Under the pieces are notes generated by a model. It saw nothing but the letters and a program-made list of their open reading frames with translations, was not told the origin of the DNA and searched no databases. Shown here piece after piece: positions 1 through 6,238 of a DNA stretch of 8,249 nucleotides; position 1 is the first letter of the stretch; each line of letters begins with the position of its first letter. Made by a program: the position numbers and the translations under genes. This DNA comes from Acidobacteriota bacterium. GTDB lineage: Bacteria; Acidobacteriota; Aminicenantia; UBA2199. The stretch covers positions 1 through 8,249 of the forward strand of contig JAQUQF010000072.1 in NCBI GenBank assembly GCA_028749105.1, in the 5' to 3' direction.

Positions 1-430
1 TCTTCATCGGCATCATCATCATGTTCATGTCCACGTCGTAGCCGGCGCAGTTCCACTTGCCGACCTTTTTGGTCTGGCCGTTGGCCGCGACCTTGACCGT
101 CACCTTCATCATGGACATCATCGCCTTGGCTTCCGGCGGCAGGAGCTTGCTCATGTCCAGCGGCAGCGCCGTTTCAACGTAGGACTTGTCCTTGGGGCTG
201 ATAATGAACATGAGATTCTTGTTCATGTCCATGATCATGATCTTGTCGCCGGTCTTGTTGACCAGCTGGTTGTTGCCCACCCACTGTTCGGTGACGGCAT
301 CCTTGGCCGGCTGCTTCTGGTTCATCATCTCAAAAGCGTCGGTATGGATGTTGGTCTTGATGTAGATGTCGGCGGGCAGCATGAATGCTGCAACGAGTAC
401 AATGATCGCAAAAAAGATTGCTTTTTTCAT
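1..430 (-). CDS. Secreted Met-rich protein, DUF4412-like, 3' end outside window
   Basis: The gene starts at ATG 430-428 and stays open for 143 codons to the left edge, so its C-terminus is missing. The start is supported by a perfect AGGAGG (440-435) four bases upstream and by a near-consensus promoter just beyond it. Residues 1-20 form a signal peptide: two Lys, a hydrophobic run, then LPA. The mature part is polar and holds a W-N-C-A-G-Y motif around residues 126-131, similar to what I recall of DUF4412-type periplasmic proteins, so I offer that family with moderate confidence. No catalytic motif is visible. It is unusually rich in methionine (19 of 143 residues), including MMxMM at 104-108 and six Met within 135-142. 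It is transcribed away from queF and shares only the intergenic region with it. It could instead be an unrelated small lipid- or metal-binding envelope protein. Confidence 0.8.
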   Translation of the reverse strand, partial: MKKAIFFAIIVLVAAFMLPADIYIKTNIHTDAFEMMNQKQPAKDAVTEQWVGNNQLVNKTGDKIMIMDMNKNLMFIISPKDKSYVETALPLDMSKLLPPEAKAMMSMMKVTVKVAANGQTKKVGKWNCAGYDVDMNMMMMPMK

Positions 431-451
431 CTTTCCTCCTGTGGAAAACCG

Positions 452-480
452 ATCATAGCCCCGGGGTCCATTTTTGTCAA
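452..480 (-). promoter_or_regulatory. Sigma70-type promoter of the DUF4412-like gene
   Basis: Read on the minus strand, there is a perfect -35 TTGACA (480-475), a 17-base spacer and a -10 TATGAT (457-452, one mismatch to consensus). The predicted transcription start is near 445. That leaves a leader of about 15 bases, just enough to hold the AGGAGG ribosome-binding site. Spacing and hexamers are seen directly; activity is inferred. Confidence 0.75.
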
Positions 481-524
481 GTCGAGGTGAAAACTTTCCG
501 GCTGTCCGCAGCGTACAATGAGCT

Positions 525-598
525 GAAGAGGAAGGAAGGGGTTGGCTTCATTCCTCCCCCCTCTCCCTCCTGAACGCCATCGCGCTTCCTTCCTCTTC
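525..598. repeat. 14-bp perfect inverted repeat, purine/pyrimidine arms
   Basis: The arm GAAGAGGAAGGAAG (525-538) is the exact reverse complement of 585-598, with 46 bases between. The left arm is all purine and the right arm all pyrimidine. Most of 551-570 between the arms is also pyrimidine-rich. It lies between the two divergent promoters (452-480 and 627-655), outside both core promoters. There is no T-tract and no upstream gene whose transcript ends here, so it does not look like a terminator. It may be a regulatory site, a structure-forming tract or a remnant of a mobile repeat. I see no open reading frame of interest in the remainder of 481-626. Confidence 0.6.
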
Positions 599-626
599 CT
601 TTTTCCCAGACCCTGCCCGCGTTCAC

Positions 627-655
627 TTGACACTCATCCGGCAATCGCCCATAAT
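627..655 (+). promoter_or_regulatory. Sigma70-type promoter of queF
   Basis: There is a perfect -35 TTGACA at 627-632, an exact 17-base spacer and a -10 CATAAT at 650-655 (one mismatch). Transcription would start about 662, at the first base of the AAGGAG ribosome-binding site (662-667). The predicted leader is only about 11 bases. That leaves no room for a preQ1 riboswitch, which controls queuosine genes in some bacteria. Confidence 0.78.
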
Positions 656-672
656 CGGGGCAAGGAGCAGCC

Positions 673-1074
673 ATGAAGAGCGACGACGTCACCCGCTATC
701 TGCAATCCATACGCCAGGACGCCTTCTTCATCGACTACGATGTCCTGGAGACCGAACCGTACGACAACAAGGGCAAGGAGACCCGGGTGGAGATCGTCAA
801 CCCCGAGTTCACCTCGCTCTGCCCCAAAACCGGTCTCCCCGACTACGGCGCGATCCGCATCACCTACGTCCCCGACAAGCTGATCGTCGAGCTGAAATCC
901 CTCAAGTATTATTTCCTGCAGTATCGCAATGCCGGCATCTTCTACGAAACCCTCACGCCGCTCATCCTGAAGCACCTGGTCAAGAAAGTCCACCCCCTGG
1001 AGATGAAAATCGAGGCCGAGTTCACGCCCCGCGGCGGCCTGACGACCAAGGTGGTTTCCACTTACAAGAAATAA
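673..1074 (+). CDS. queF: NADPH-dependent 7-cyano-7-deazaguanine (preQ0) reductase
   Basis: This cytosolic enzyme reduces the nitrile of preQ0 to the amine of preQ1 with two NADPH, a step in making queuosine for the tRNA wobble position. The protein is 133 residues, the size of the short unimodular (B. subtilis-like) type, not the about 280-residue E. coli type. The nucleophile Cys50 lies in EFTSLCPKTGLPDYG with Asp57 as proton donor. The NADPH-binding QueF motif ELKSLKYY is at 73-80, Glu92 is at the substrate-binding position, and EFTPRGG is at 116-122. The residue before Glu92 is Tyr91, where B. subtilis has His96. From memory this Tyr form is common in a large QueF subgroup, so it is not evidence of inactivity. 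The ATG has AAGGAG five bases upstream. No other queuosine gene is nearby, so it is a monocistronic unit, convergent with the PilZ gene across 27 bases. Confidence 0.96.
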   Translation: MKSDDVTRYLQSIRQDAFFIDYDVLETEPYDNKGKETRVEIVNPEFTSLCPKTGLPDYGAIRITYVPDKLIVELKSLKYYFLQYRNAGIFYETLTPLILKHLVKKVHPLEMKIEAEFTPRGGLTTKVVSTYKK

Positions 1075-1101
1075 ACATAGGGTGAACCCAACAGGTCGCG
1101 T

Positions 1102-1515
1102 CTAACGATTTGCCATTTCCGGTTCTGTCGGCTTCGGCTTGGCGCAGTCATTTGCGATTATTTTCAAGGCCAGAACTTCCTGTGTTTCAATGCCATTGAT
1201 GACCTTGCAGCCAAGGGCGTAGACGATGCCGGCCTTCAAGACATCTCCCCCTTGCGACAAAAAATCGTGGATGCGCGAATGGAGGACTTTGATCCCGAAG
1301 TCGTATAGTTTATCCTCGTATTCAATGGTGATCTGGTGAACCTGGCCGATTGCCGGCGTATGATTGGAGAGCAGGCCGAAGCCGCCGACCGATATGTTTT
1401 TAATGACAAATGCTTCCAGATTGCGGAATTGCCCCATTACTTCGCGTTCGACTTCAAATTTCCCGGCAATGTCGGTGGCCATGTCAAAGCGTGGCGCCTG
1501 CCTGTTGTCATCCAT
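1102..1515 (-). CDS. Single-domain PilZ protein (c-di-GMP receptor)
   Basis: This 137-residue protein is essentially one PilZ domain, the cytoplasmic receptor fold for cyclic di-GMP. Both ligand-binding signatures are present: RxxxR as R5-Q-A-P-R9 at the N-terminus, and (D/N)xSxxG as N40-I-S-V-G-G45. A binding-competent domain is therefore likely. There is no signal peptide, membrane segment or output domain, so it probably acts by touching a partner protein, which I cannot identify. The C-terminal 20 or so residues are charged and Pro-rich (KPKPTEPE). The start at 1515 is supported by AGGAG at 1527-1523, seven bases upstream. It follows the ABC permease gene on the same strand by 97 bases but has its own extended -10 promoter in that gap, so it is probably a separate unit with possible readthrough. 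Confidence 0.9.
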   Translation of the reverse strand: MDDNRQAPRFDMATDIAGKFEVEREVMGQFRNLEAFVIKNISVGGFGLLSNHTPAIGQVHQITIEYEDKLYDFGIKVLHSRIHDFLSQGGDVLKAGIVYALGCKVINGIETQEVLALKIIANDCAKPKPTEPEMANR

Positions 1516-1549
1516 TGCCTGTCTCCTTTTTTATGATTGTGGGCAACGC

Positions 1550-1558
1550 ATTATACCA
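1550..1558 (-). promoter_or_regulatory. Extended -10 promoter of the PilZ gene
   Basis: The minus strand reads TGGTATAAT (1558-1550): a perfect -10 hexamer preceded by the TGn extended element. No good -35 hexamer lies 16-18 bases upstream, which is usual for extended -10 promoters. The predicted start near 1543 gives a leader of about 28 bases, the longest among the promoters in this window. Confidence 0.65.
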
Positions 1559-1612
1559 CATGGATACATATTCTCGGAGCCATTTTTTTTCGCTGGCCGA
1601 CTCCTTAGCATT

Positions 1613-3256
1613 TTACAATTCCCGGGCCAGCCAGCATTTTTTCCCGCGGCGGTAGTAGAAAGCGGTCAGGGCCGCATTGACCAGAAGAAAGCCGGCGAAC
1701 CAGGCAACGATCTCGGCCCAGGGAATCGCCCGGCGCGTGAAGAAGCTCCAGTAATATATGGCGACCGGCCGCGCCAGGAACAGCATGCCGCCGACCACGT
1801 AGATCATGCTCCAGAGCATGTAGGATATCCCCTGCTTGGAGAGAATGACCTGCTCGGGCGACAAGGGATTGGTCTCATTGGTCTCGATGCCCAGCACCAG
1901 TGAGAAAATGGTCAGGAAAACGATGGCCGGAGGCAGGAATATCAGGGCGACGATCCGCGTGAAGCCGTCGAAATGGAGGGTCAGGTCGCCCAGGCCGTAG
2001 AGGGCGAAGCCGACGAGGAGCAGCGGCAGCAGGTGGAACCAGAGCTTGAAGCGGTAGAACGCCCCCTTTTCGCAAGGGGAACTGAAGATGTGAACCTGCC
2101 CCGGCCCCTCGCCGGGAATGGAGGTGAAGGTGAAGCGCGAGTTCAGGCCGGCGACGATGAAGACCGCCATGATCAGGTTCAGGTAGGAGACGAAGTTCCT
2201 CACCGAGGGATGCGGCAAAGGGATCATCTTCATGTTGATGACGAAGACGGCCACCAGCGCGCCCACGATGAGCAATTGGGACCATTGCGCCGGCGTGCGC
2301 ATGAAGGTCTTCCACTCCTTGCGCAGCAGGGGCCGCATGTCTCCCGCGGGACCATGAGGGCGCCAGCGCGACTTGTAGGTGCCGCGGCCGCCGCGGTTCA
2401 TCTTGTCGAACAGCGGCAGGTACAGCTTGCGGCGCAGGAAGAAGACCAGGGCCAGCAGGCCGCCCGCCAGCATGACGAAGAGGGCGATGATCTTCCAGTA
2501 GGGGGCACTGCGGCCGCCGGCGGCCAGGCTCATCGCCCGCGCCAGCCATGAGAAAGGGAAATAATACAGGGCCTTCAGGTCCAGCGACCCCATGTAGCGC
2601 AGCACGTTGTCGATCTCTCCGGGCTCCAGGAAGCGCTCGGGGCGCAGCAGGCGCAGGAAGACCACGATGGACGAAATGAGGATGATGGAGAACACCGAGA
2701 GGACCGGCTGCAGGCGGCGCACCGAGAAAAATGCCGGGATGACCAGCCCGAGCAGGTTGCCGGCCAGCACGCCGCAGGCAACGAACAGGAGAAAGGCCAG
2801 CAATACCTGCGCCACCTGGAACGCCCCGGGAGCGAACCAGCGGCAGTAGAAGAAGAGCACCGGCAGCGAGAAGAAGACGACCATGGCCGAGCTGTAGACC
2901 GCCGTTTCCAGCATTTTCCAGGCAAAGGCGCTGCGGATGGGCATGGGGGTGGAAAAAAGGAAATGCAGGTCGCGCGAGATGTAGAACACGTCGAGCGAGC
3001 TTAGCAGCGCCGAGAGGATCAGCATCGAGAACAGGGTCATGTAGATCATCATCAGCAGTTTCTCGGCCAGGAAGACCTTGAAGACCAGGGGGAATTCCTC
3101 CACTCCCGCCAGATAGGCGAAGATCTTGTTGAAGAAAAAGCCGAGCACCAGCATGAAGAACAGCCCAAGGAGGATAAAGAGGACGAATTTTTTCCTGTCG
3201 CCGCGGACCAGGGTGTTGCGCAGCTGGAGCAGCTTAAGCTTCAGCAAGCTTTTCAT
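1613..3256 (-). CDS. ABC exporter membrane subunit (ABC_tran_2-type permease)
   Basis: This 547-residue integral membrane protein is the partner of the ATPase encoded just upstream. I see about twelve hydrophobic segments, near residues 25-45, 65-88, 118-138, 148-175, 186-203, 253-274, 325-342, 356-372, 404-424, 433-456, 478-498 and 513-534. A basic cytoplasmic loop lies around 276-320 between the two halves. The cytoplasmic motif FSTPMPIRSAFAWKMLE (101-117) and the second-half motif EGPGQVHIFSSP (383-394) match the repeated 'LxSAPV' and 'LEGxxxWLLRSSP' features I know from the putative ABC exporter family (Pfam ABC_tran_2). The substrate is unknown. The start codon lies inside the ATPase gene (23-base overlap) without a clear ribosome-binding site, which suggests translational coupling. 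Alternatives such as ABC-2 permeases of antibiotic exporters are less likely given the length and motifs. Confidence 0.88.
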   Translation of the reverse strand: MKSLLKLKLLQLRNTLVRGDRKKFVLFILLGLFFMLVLGFFFNKIFAYLAGVEEFPLVFKVFLAEKLLMMIYMTLFSMLILSALLSSLDVFYISRDLHFLFSTPMPIRSAFAWKMLETAVYSSAMVVFFSLPVLFFYCRWFAPGAFQVAQVLLAFLLFVACGVLAGNLLGLVIPAFFSVRRLQPVLSVFSIILISSIVVFLRLLRPERFLEPGEIDNVLRYMGSLDLKALYYFPFSWLARAMSLAAGGRSAPYWKIIALFVMLAGGLLALVFFLRRKLYLPLFDKMNRGGRGTYKSRWRPHGPAGDMRPLLRKEWKTFMRTPAQWSQLLIVGALVAVFVINMKMIPLPHPSVRNFVSYLNLIMAVFIVAGLNSRFTFTSIPGEGPGQVHIFSSPCEKGAFYRFKLWFHLLPLLLVGFALYGLGDLTLHFDGFTRIVALIFLPPAIVFLTIFSLVLGIETNETNPLSPEQVILSKQGISYMLWSMIYVVGGMLFLARPVAIYYWSFFTRRAIPWAEIVAWFAGFLLVNAALTAFYYRRGKKCWLAREL

Positions 3257-3971
3257 GGTCGAGCACGGTCTTGAAATAGAACTCCTCCAGGCTCTCCTGC
3301 CCGGCCAGTGCCATCAGCTCGGCCAGTCCGCCCTGGACGATGATGCGGCCGTCGACGATGATGCCGATGCGCAAGCAGACCTCCTGCGCCAGGGTGAGAA
3401 TGTGGGTGGCGAAGAGGACCGCCGTCCCCTTGCCGGCGATCTCCTTCAGGTGCCGCTTGAATTTTTTCCCCACCAGCGGGTCGATGGAGACCAGGGGCTC
3501 GTCGAGCAGCAGCAGCGTGGGCTCGACGGCCAGCGCCTGCGAGATGAGCAGCTTCTGCCGCGTTCCGGCCGAATAATTCTCGACCAGCTCGCTGCGGTAC
3601 TCCTCAAACTCGAAATAGGTGAAGAAGAAATCGATCTTCTCCTTCCGCCTGGCATAGGGGATCTTGTAAAGGTCCATGAAGAAGTTCAGGTGCTCCTCGC
3701 CGCTCAGCTTGGTGTAGAGGAAGGGCTGGTCGGGAACGTAGGCGATGCGCTTCTTCAGCTCGTGGTGCTCGCGGTGGTACAGCTGGCCGTCCATGACGAC
3801 GGAGCCGCCGTCGGGCGCCAGCAGCCCGGCCAGTATTTTCAAGGTCGTGGTCTTGCCCGCCCCGTTCGGCCCCAGCAGGCCGTAGATCTCGCCAGGGGCC
3901 AGGGAGAAGGTGATGTCCTTCAGCGCCTCGCGCTTGCCGAACTTCTTCCGTAGACCGGTTATTTCCAGCAT
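3234..3971 (-). CDS. ABC exporter ATP-binding subunit
   Basis: This 245-residue ATPase powers the exporter whose membrane subunit follows. It has Walker A GPNGAGKT at 34-41, Q-loop Gln82, a signature YSAGT at 133-137 in place of LSGGQ, Walker B LLLLDEP with Asp157 and Glu158, a D-loop SID, and switch His190. All catalytic residues are present, so it should be active. I chose ATG 3971-3969 because the protein then begins MLEITGLRKKFG, the usual start of this family. An in-frame extension to a TTG at 4046 adds 25 residues unlike any ABC N-terminus. There is no Shine-Dalgarno sequence; the bases before ATG read CCTCCC, the opposite of one. A TGCTACAAT extended -10 sits so that transcription should start at or next to this A, so the message is probably leaderless. 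The stop overlaps the permease start. Confidence 0.93.
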   Translation of the reverse strand: MLEITGLRKKFGKREALKDITFSLAPGEIYGLLGPNGAGKTTTLKILAGLLAPDGGSVVMDGQLYHREHHELKKRIAYVPDQPFLYTKLSGEEHLNFFMDLYKIPYARRKEKIDFFFTYFEFEEYRSELVENYSAGTRQKLLISQALAVEPTLLLLDEPLVSIDPLVGKKFKRHLKEIAGKGTAVLFATHILTLAQEVCLRIGIIVDGRIIVQGGLAELMALAGQESLEEFYFKTVLDHEKLAEA

Positions 3972-3977
3972 GGGAGG

Positions 3978-3986
3978 ATTGTAGCA
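3978..3986 (-). promoter_or_regulatory. Extended -10 promoter of the ABC exporter operon
   Basis: The minus strand reads TGCTACAAT (3986-3978), an extended -10 with one hexamer mismatch. The A of the ATPase ATG (3971) is seven bases downstream of the hexamer, the usual distance to a transcription start. The only -35 candidate at 17 bases is AAGCCA, which is weak. If real, this promoter makes a leaderless mRNA. Confidence 0.55.
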
Positions 3987-4052
3987 TATCCATCGAACTC
4001 TGGCTTCACCCCCCCATACTCTTCTACAAGGCAAAGGGGAGAACAAATCGTC

Positions 4053-4155
4053 AACTCATCCCCAACCCCCTTCTCTTGGGAAGAGAAGGGGCAGGAAGCA
4101 ATCCTATTACAAATCCCCCCTCTCTTCGCAAGAGAGGGGGACACGGGGGTGAGTT
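4053..4155. repeat. 103-base palindromic REP/BIME-like element with two nested hairpins
   Basis: Hairpin 1 pairs CCCCTTCTCTT (4067-4077) with 4081-4091, a perfect 11-bp stem with a GGG loop. Hairpin 2 pairs CCCCCTCTCTT (4116-4126) with 4130-4140, another perfect 11-bp stem with a CGC loop. The two hairpins are near copies of each other. They are enclosed by an outer inverted repeat: AACTCATCCCC (4053-4063) against GGGGGTGAGTT (4145-4155), 10 of 11 paired and the odd pair a G-T. The element sits in the 225-base gap after the cyclase stop and upstream of the ABC operon promoter. No T-tract follows the hairpins on either strand, so it is not a standard terminator. The form resembles dispersed palindromic repeats seen in many bacterial genomes; no transposase is present. 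Confidence 0.82.
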
Positions 4156-4196
4156 TGAGAAAAGACATATTCAAAAAAAGACTCATTCATTCTGGT

Positions 4197-6236
4197 TTAT
4201 TTCTCTGTGAACGTCCACACTCCGTCCCAGCTCGGCGGCGGGTTGTCCAGCAGCCAGCGGCAGCGCCTGGCAAAGACCTGGGAAGGAGGATCGTCGGCCC
4301 AGGCGGCAAAGAGATCCAGGGCGGCGGCAAAATCGCCGGCAAAGTACAGATGCAGCCCCTTTTCATAATTCGCCAGGGGCTGAAAAATGGCGGCGGGAGC
4401 CTTTTCCTTCTCGGTGACGGCCTCGAAAATTTCCTCCGGAACCTGCTTGCCCTTGACGCGCACGCGGTCGAGGCGGCGCAGGAGCATCTCCCCCGCCGCC
4501 ATGCGGCCGGAGAGCGAGCCGCAGATGACCTTTGTCCCGTACTGCTTGTTGATCCCTTCCAGGCGCGAGGCCAGGTTGACGGCATCGCCGATGACTGTGT
4601 ACTCGAAACGCTGGCGCGAGCCGATGTTGCCGACGATGACCTCGCCGCTGTTGACGCCCACGCGCATGCCCAGGCGCGGCAACCCCGCCGCGGCGAATTC
4701 GTCATTCAGCTCCAGCAGCTTCTCCTGGCAGCGCAGCGCCGCGCGCAGCGCCATGGCCGCCTGGCGCTCCTCGGGCAAAGGCGCCCCCCAGAAGGCCATG
4801 ATGGCATCGCCCTCGAACTTGTTGACAAAGCCGCCGCCCTCCATGATCACCGCGGTCATGCGCTCGAGGTAGGTGTTGAGGATGCGCACCACCTCCTCGG
4901 GCGGCCTCTTTTCCGACAGCGTGGTGAAGCCGGCCAGGTCGGAGAAGAATATGGTGACCGGCTTCTTCTCGCCGCCCAGGTGCAGGCCGTTCGGGTTCTT
5001 CATGATCTCGGCCAGCAGCGAGTCGGACATGTAGCCCTTGAAGGCCTTCTCGATGAACTTCTTTTCCCGGCGCACGCGCTGGTAGCGAGTATAGGCGTCA
5101 TAGCCGGTGCCGGTGACCAATCCCACGAATAACGGGAGAAAATCAAGATCGACGCCCAGGTAAAAAAGGATGAAATTGCCGACCAGGGCCAGCAGAATGA
5201 CGGCCAGCGCCAGCAGCAGCTGCCACGGCAGCGCCTTGATCCGGGAGAGGAAGAGGTTGAGCACGGCGATCGCCAGCAGCACCAGCAGCCACTGCAGCCA
5301 AGGGTCGAGAATACGGATAAAATCGCGCTGCAGCAGGTTGGCCATGGCCGTCGCGTGCAATTCGAAGCCCGATCCGGAGGCATTGACTGGATTGGCGCGG
5401 TTGTCCAGCAGGCCGGTCGCCGTGGCCCCGATCACGACGATCCTGCCCTTGAGCTCCGCGGCCGGAACAAGCGGCTCTTCGCCGGCTTCGCGCCTGACCT
5501 GGGACTGGATCAGCTCCGAGATCGCATAGGTCCGGAAGCTGTCCTTGCGGTAGAAGCGGAGGTTCAATCCCCCGTCGGCGGCGAAAGGAACCTCCTGCAA
5601 AACCAGCCCCGGCTCGGCGTACATGGCCACGGCAAGCGAAAAGGAGGGATAGACGCGGTTGCCGCGCCGCACAAAATGGCGCATGCGCCGGGAAACATGG
5701 TCGCGGTCGGGGTCGGCCTGGGCGTTGCCGCTGCCGCGCACCGCCCGCTGCAGGAGCAGCAACGGCTGGGTCACCTTCCCCTCGCGTGCCGGCAGGCGCC
5801 GCAAGGGTGGAACCGCAGGCAATGCAAATCGCTCCAGTTCCCGGGCGCCCCCCTCATTTTCGGTGAAAAAAAGCGGCAGGAAGACACGCCCCGATTTTTC
5901 CATGGCGGCGGCCAGCTTCTCGTCCTCGCCGCCGTAAAGGCCGGGCTCGCTGAAGACCATGTCGATGGCCACCGCCCGCGCGCCGGCAATGGAGAGATAA
6001 TCGATGGCCTTGGCGTAGAGGCTGCGCGGCCAGGGCCAGGTGATGTTGAATTCGCGGCTGTAAAAATCGATGCTCCCCTGGTCAATCTTGGCCAGGACAA
6101 CGCCCGACGGGGCCGGAGCAACGCACAGGCGCACCTTCTGGTCATAGATCTTCGCTTCGAACAGGTAGGAGAGCAGGCTGCCCGCGGCAAAGGTGCAGGC
6201 GAAGATCAGGGCCGTCGACAGCCAGAAGCGCTTCAA
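4197..6236 (-). CDS. CHASE2-domain class III adenylate cyclase, membrane sensor
   Basis: This 679-residue sensor enzyme should make cAMP from ATP in response to a signal outside the membrane. Order of parts: membrane anchor about 5-26; extracytoplasmic CHASE2 domain about 28-310, with the typical WPWPRSLYAKAIDYL (67-81) and AIDMVFSEP (90-98); three membrane helices about 312-330, 337-361 and 364-380; a linker; a class III cyclase domain about 424-605; and a C-terminal helical, TPR-like tail ending in WDGVW. Catalysis looks intact: metal Asp433 (FSDLAGF) and Asp477, base-selecting Lys473 (NKFEGD) and Thr547 (EYTVIGD), and transition-state Asn554 and Arg558. Lys plus Thr favours ATP over GTP. 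The start is TTG 6236, two bases after the M48 stop and with no strong ribosome-binding site, so translation is probably coupled. It is the last gene of the SH3-M48-cyclase operon. Confidence 0.93.
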   Translation of the reverse strand: MKRFWLSTALIFACTFAAGSLLSYLFEAKIYDQKVRLCVAPAPSGVVLAKIDQGSIDFYSREFNITWPWPRSLYAKAIDYLSIAGARAVAIDMVFSEPGLYGGEDEKLAAAMEKSGRVFLPLFFTENEGGARELERFALPAVPPLRRLPAREGKVTQPLLLLQRAVRGSGNAQADPDRDHVSRRMRHFVRRGNRVYPSFSLAVAMYAEPGLVLQEVPFAADGGLNLRFYRKDSFRTYAISELIQSQVRREAGEEPLVPAAELKGRIVVIGATATGLLDNRANPVNASGSGFELHATAMANLLQRDFIRILDPWLQWLLVLLAIAVLNLFLSRIKALPWQLLLALAVILLALVGNFILFYLGVDLDFLPLFVGLVTGTGYDAYTRYQRVRREKKFIEKAFKGYMSDSLLAEIMKNPNGLHLGGEKKPVTIFFSDLAGFTTLSEKRPPEEVVRILNTYLERMTAVIMEGGGFVNKFEGDAIMAFWGAPLPEERQAAMALRAALRCQEKLLELNDEFAAAGLPRLGMRVGVNSGEVIVGNIGSRQRFEYTVIGDAVNLASRLEGINKQYGTKVICGSLSGRMAAGEMLLRRLDRVRVKGKQVPEEIFEAVTEKEKAPAAIFQPLANYEKGLHLYFAGDFAAALDLFAAWADDPPSQVFARRCRWLLDNPPPSWDGVWTFTEK

Positions 6237-6238
6237 GC

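Noticed and set aside
1573..1612. GGAGTC...GGCTCC inverted repeat with an A8 run after the permease stop, considered as a terminator
   Set aside because: The stem is six pairs including a wobble, and the A-run lies in the loop region on the coding strand, with no T-run after the stem.
3231..3240. Perfect 10-base palindrome AGCTTAAGCT at the ATPase stop codon
   Set aside because: It lies in the overlap of two coding regions, is too short to be notable, and has no T-tract or symmetry with neighbouring sequence.
3972..4046. N-terminal extension of the ABC ATPase to a TTG at 4046
   Set aside because: The extra 25 residues do not resemble an ABC ATPase N-terminus, no ribosome-binding site supports the TTG, and an extended -10 motif lies inside the extension.
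4174..4180. Run of seven T on the minus strand just after the cyclase stop, considered as an intrinsic terminator
   Set aside because: No stable GC-rich stem precedes the T-run; the strong hairpins come later (4053-4155) and lack a T-tract.
4149..5132. Long plus-strand open frame of 327 codons opposite the cyclase gene, and a similar 323-codon frame at 5355-6326
   Set aside because: They are antisense to a well-supported cyclase and protease. Their translations are rich in Arg, Gln, Gly, Ala and His with no recognisable domain, as expected from the mirror frame of GC-rich codons.
5650..5810. Possible frameshift in the CHASE2 domain around residues 143-195, where the sequence looked unusual
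   Set aside because: The reading frame continues with family-like features (NAQADPDRDHVSRR, then YPSFSLAVA), so the region is only divergent.
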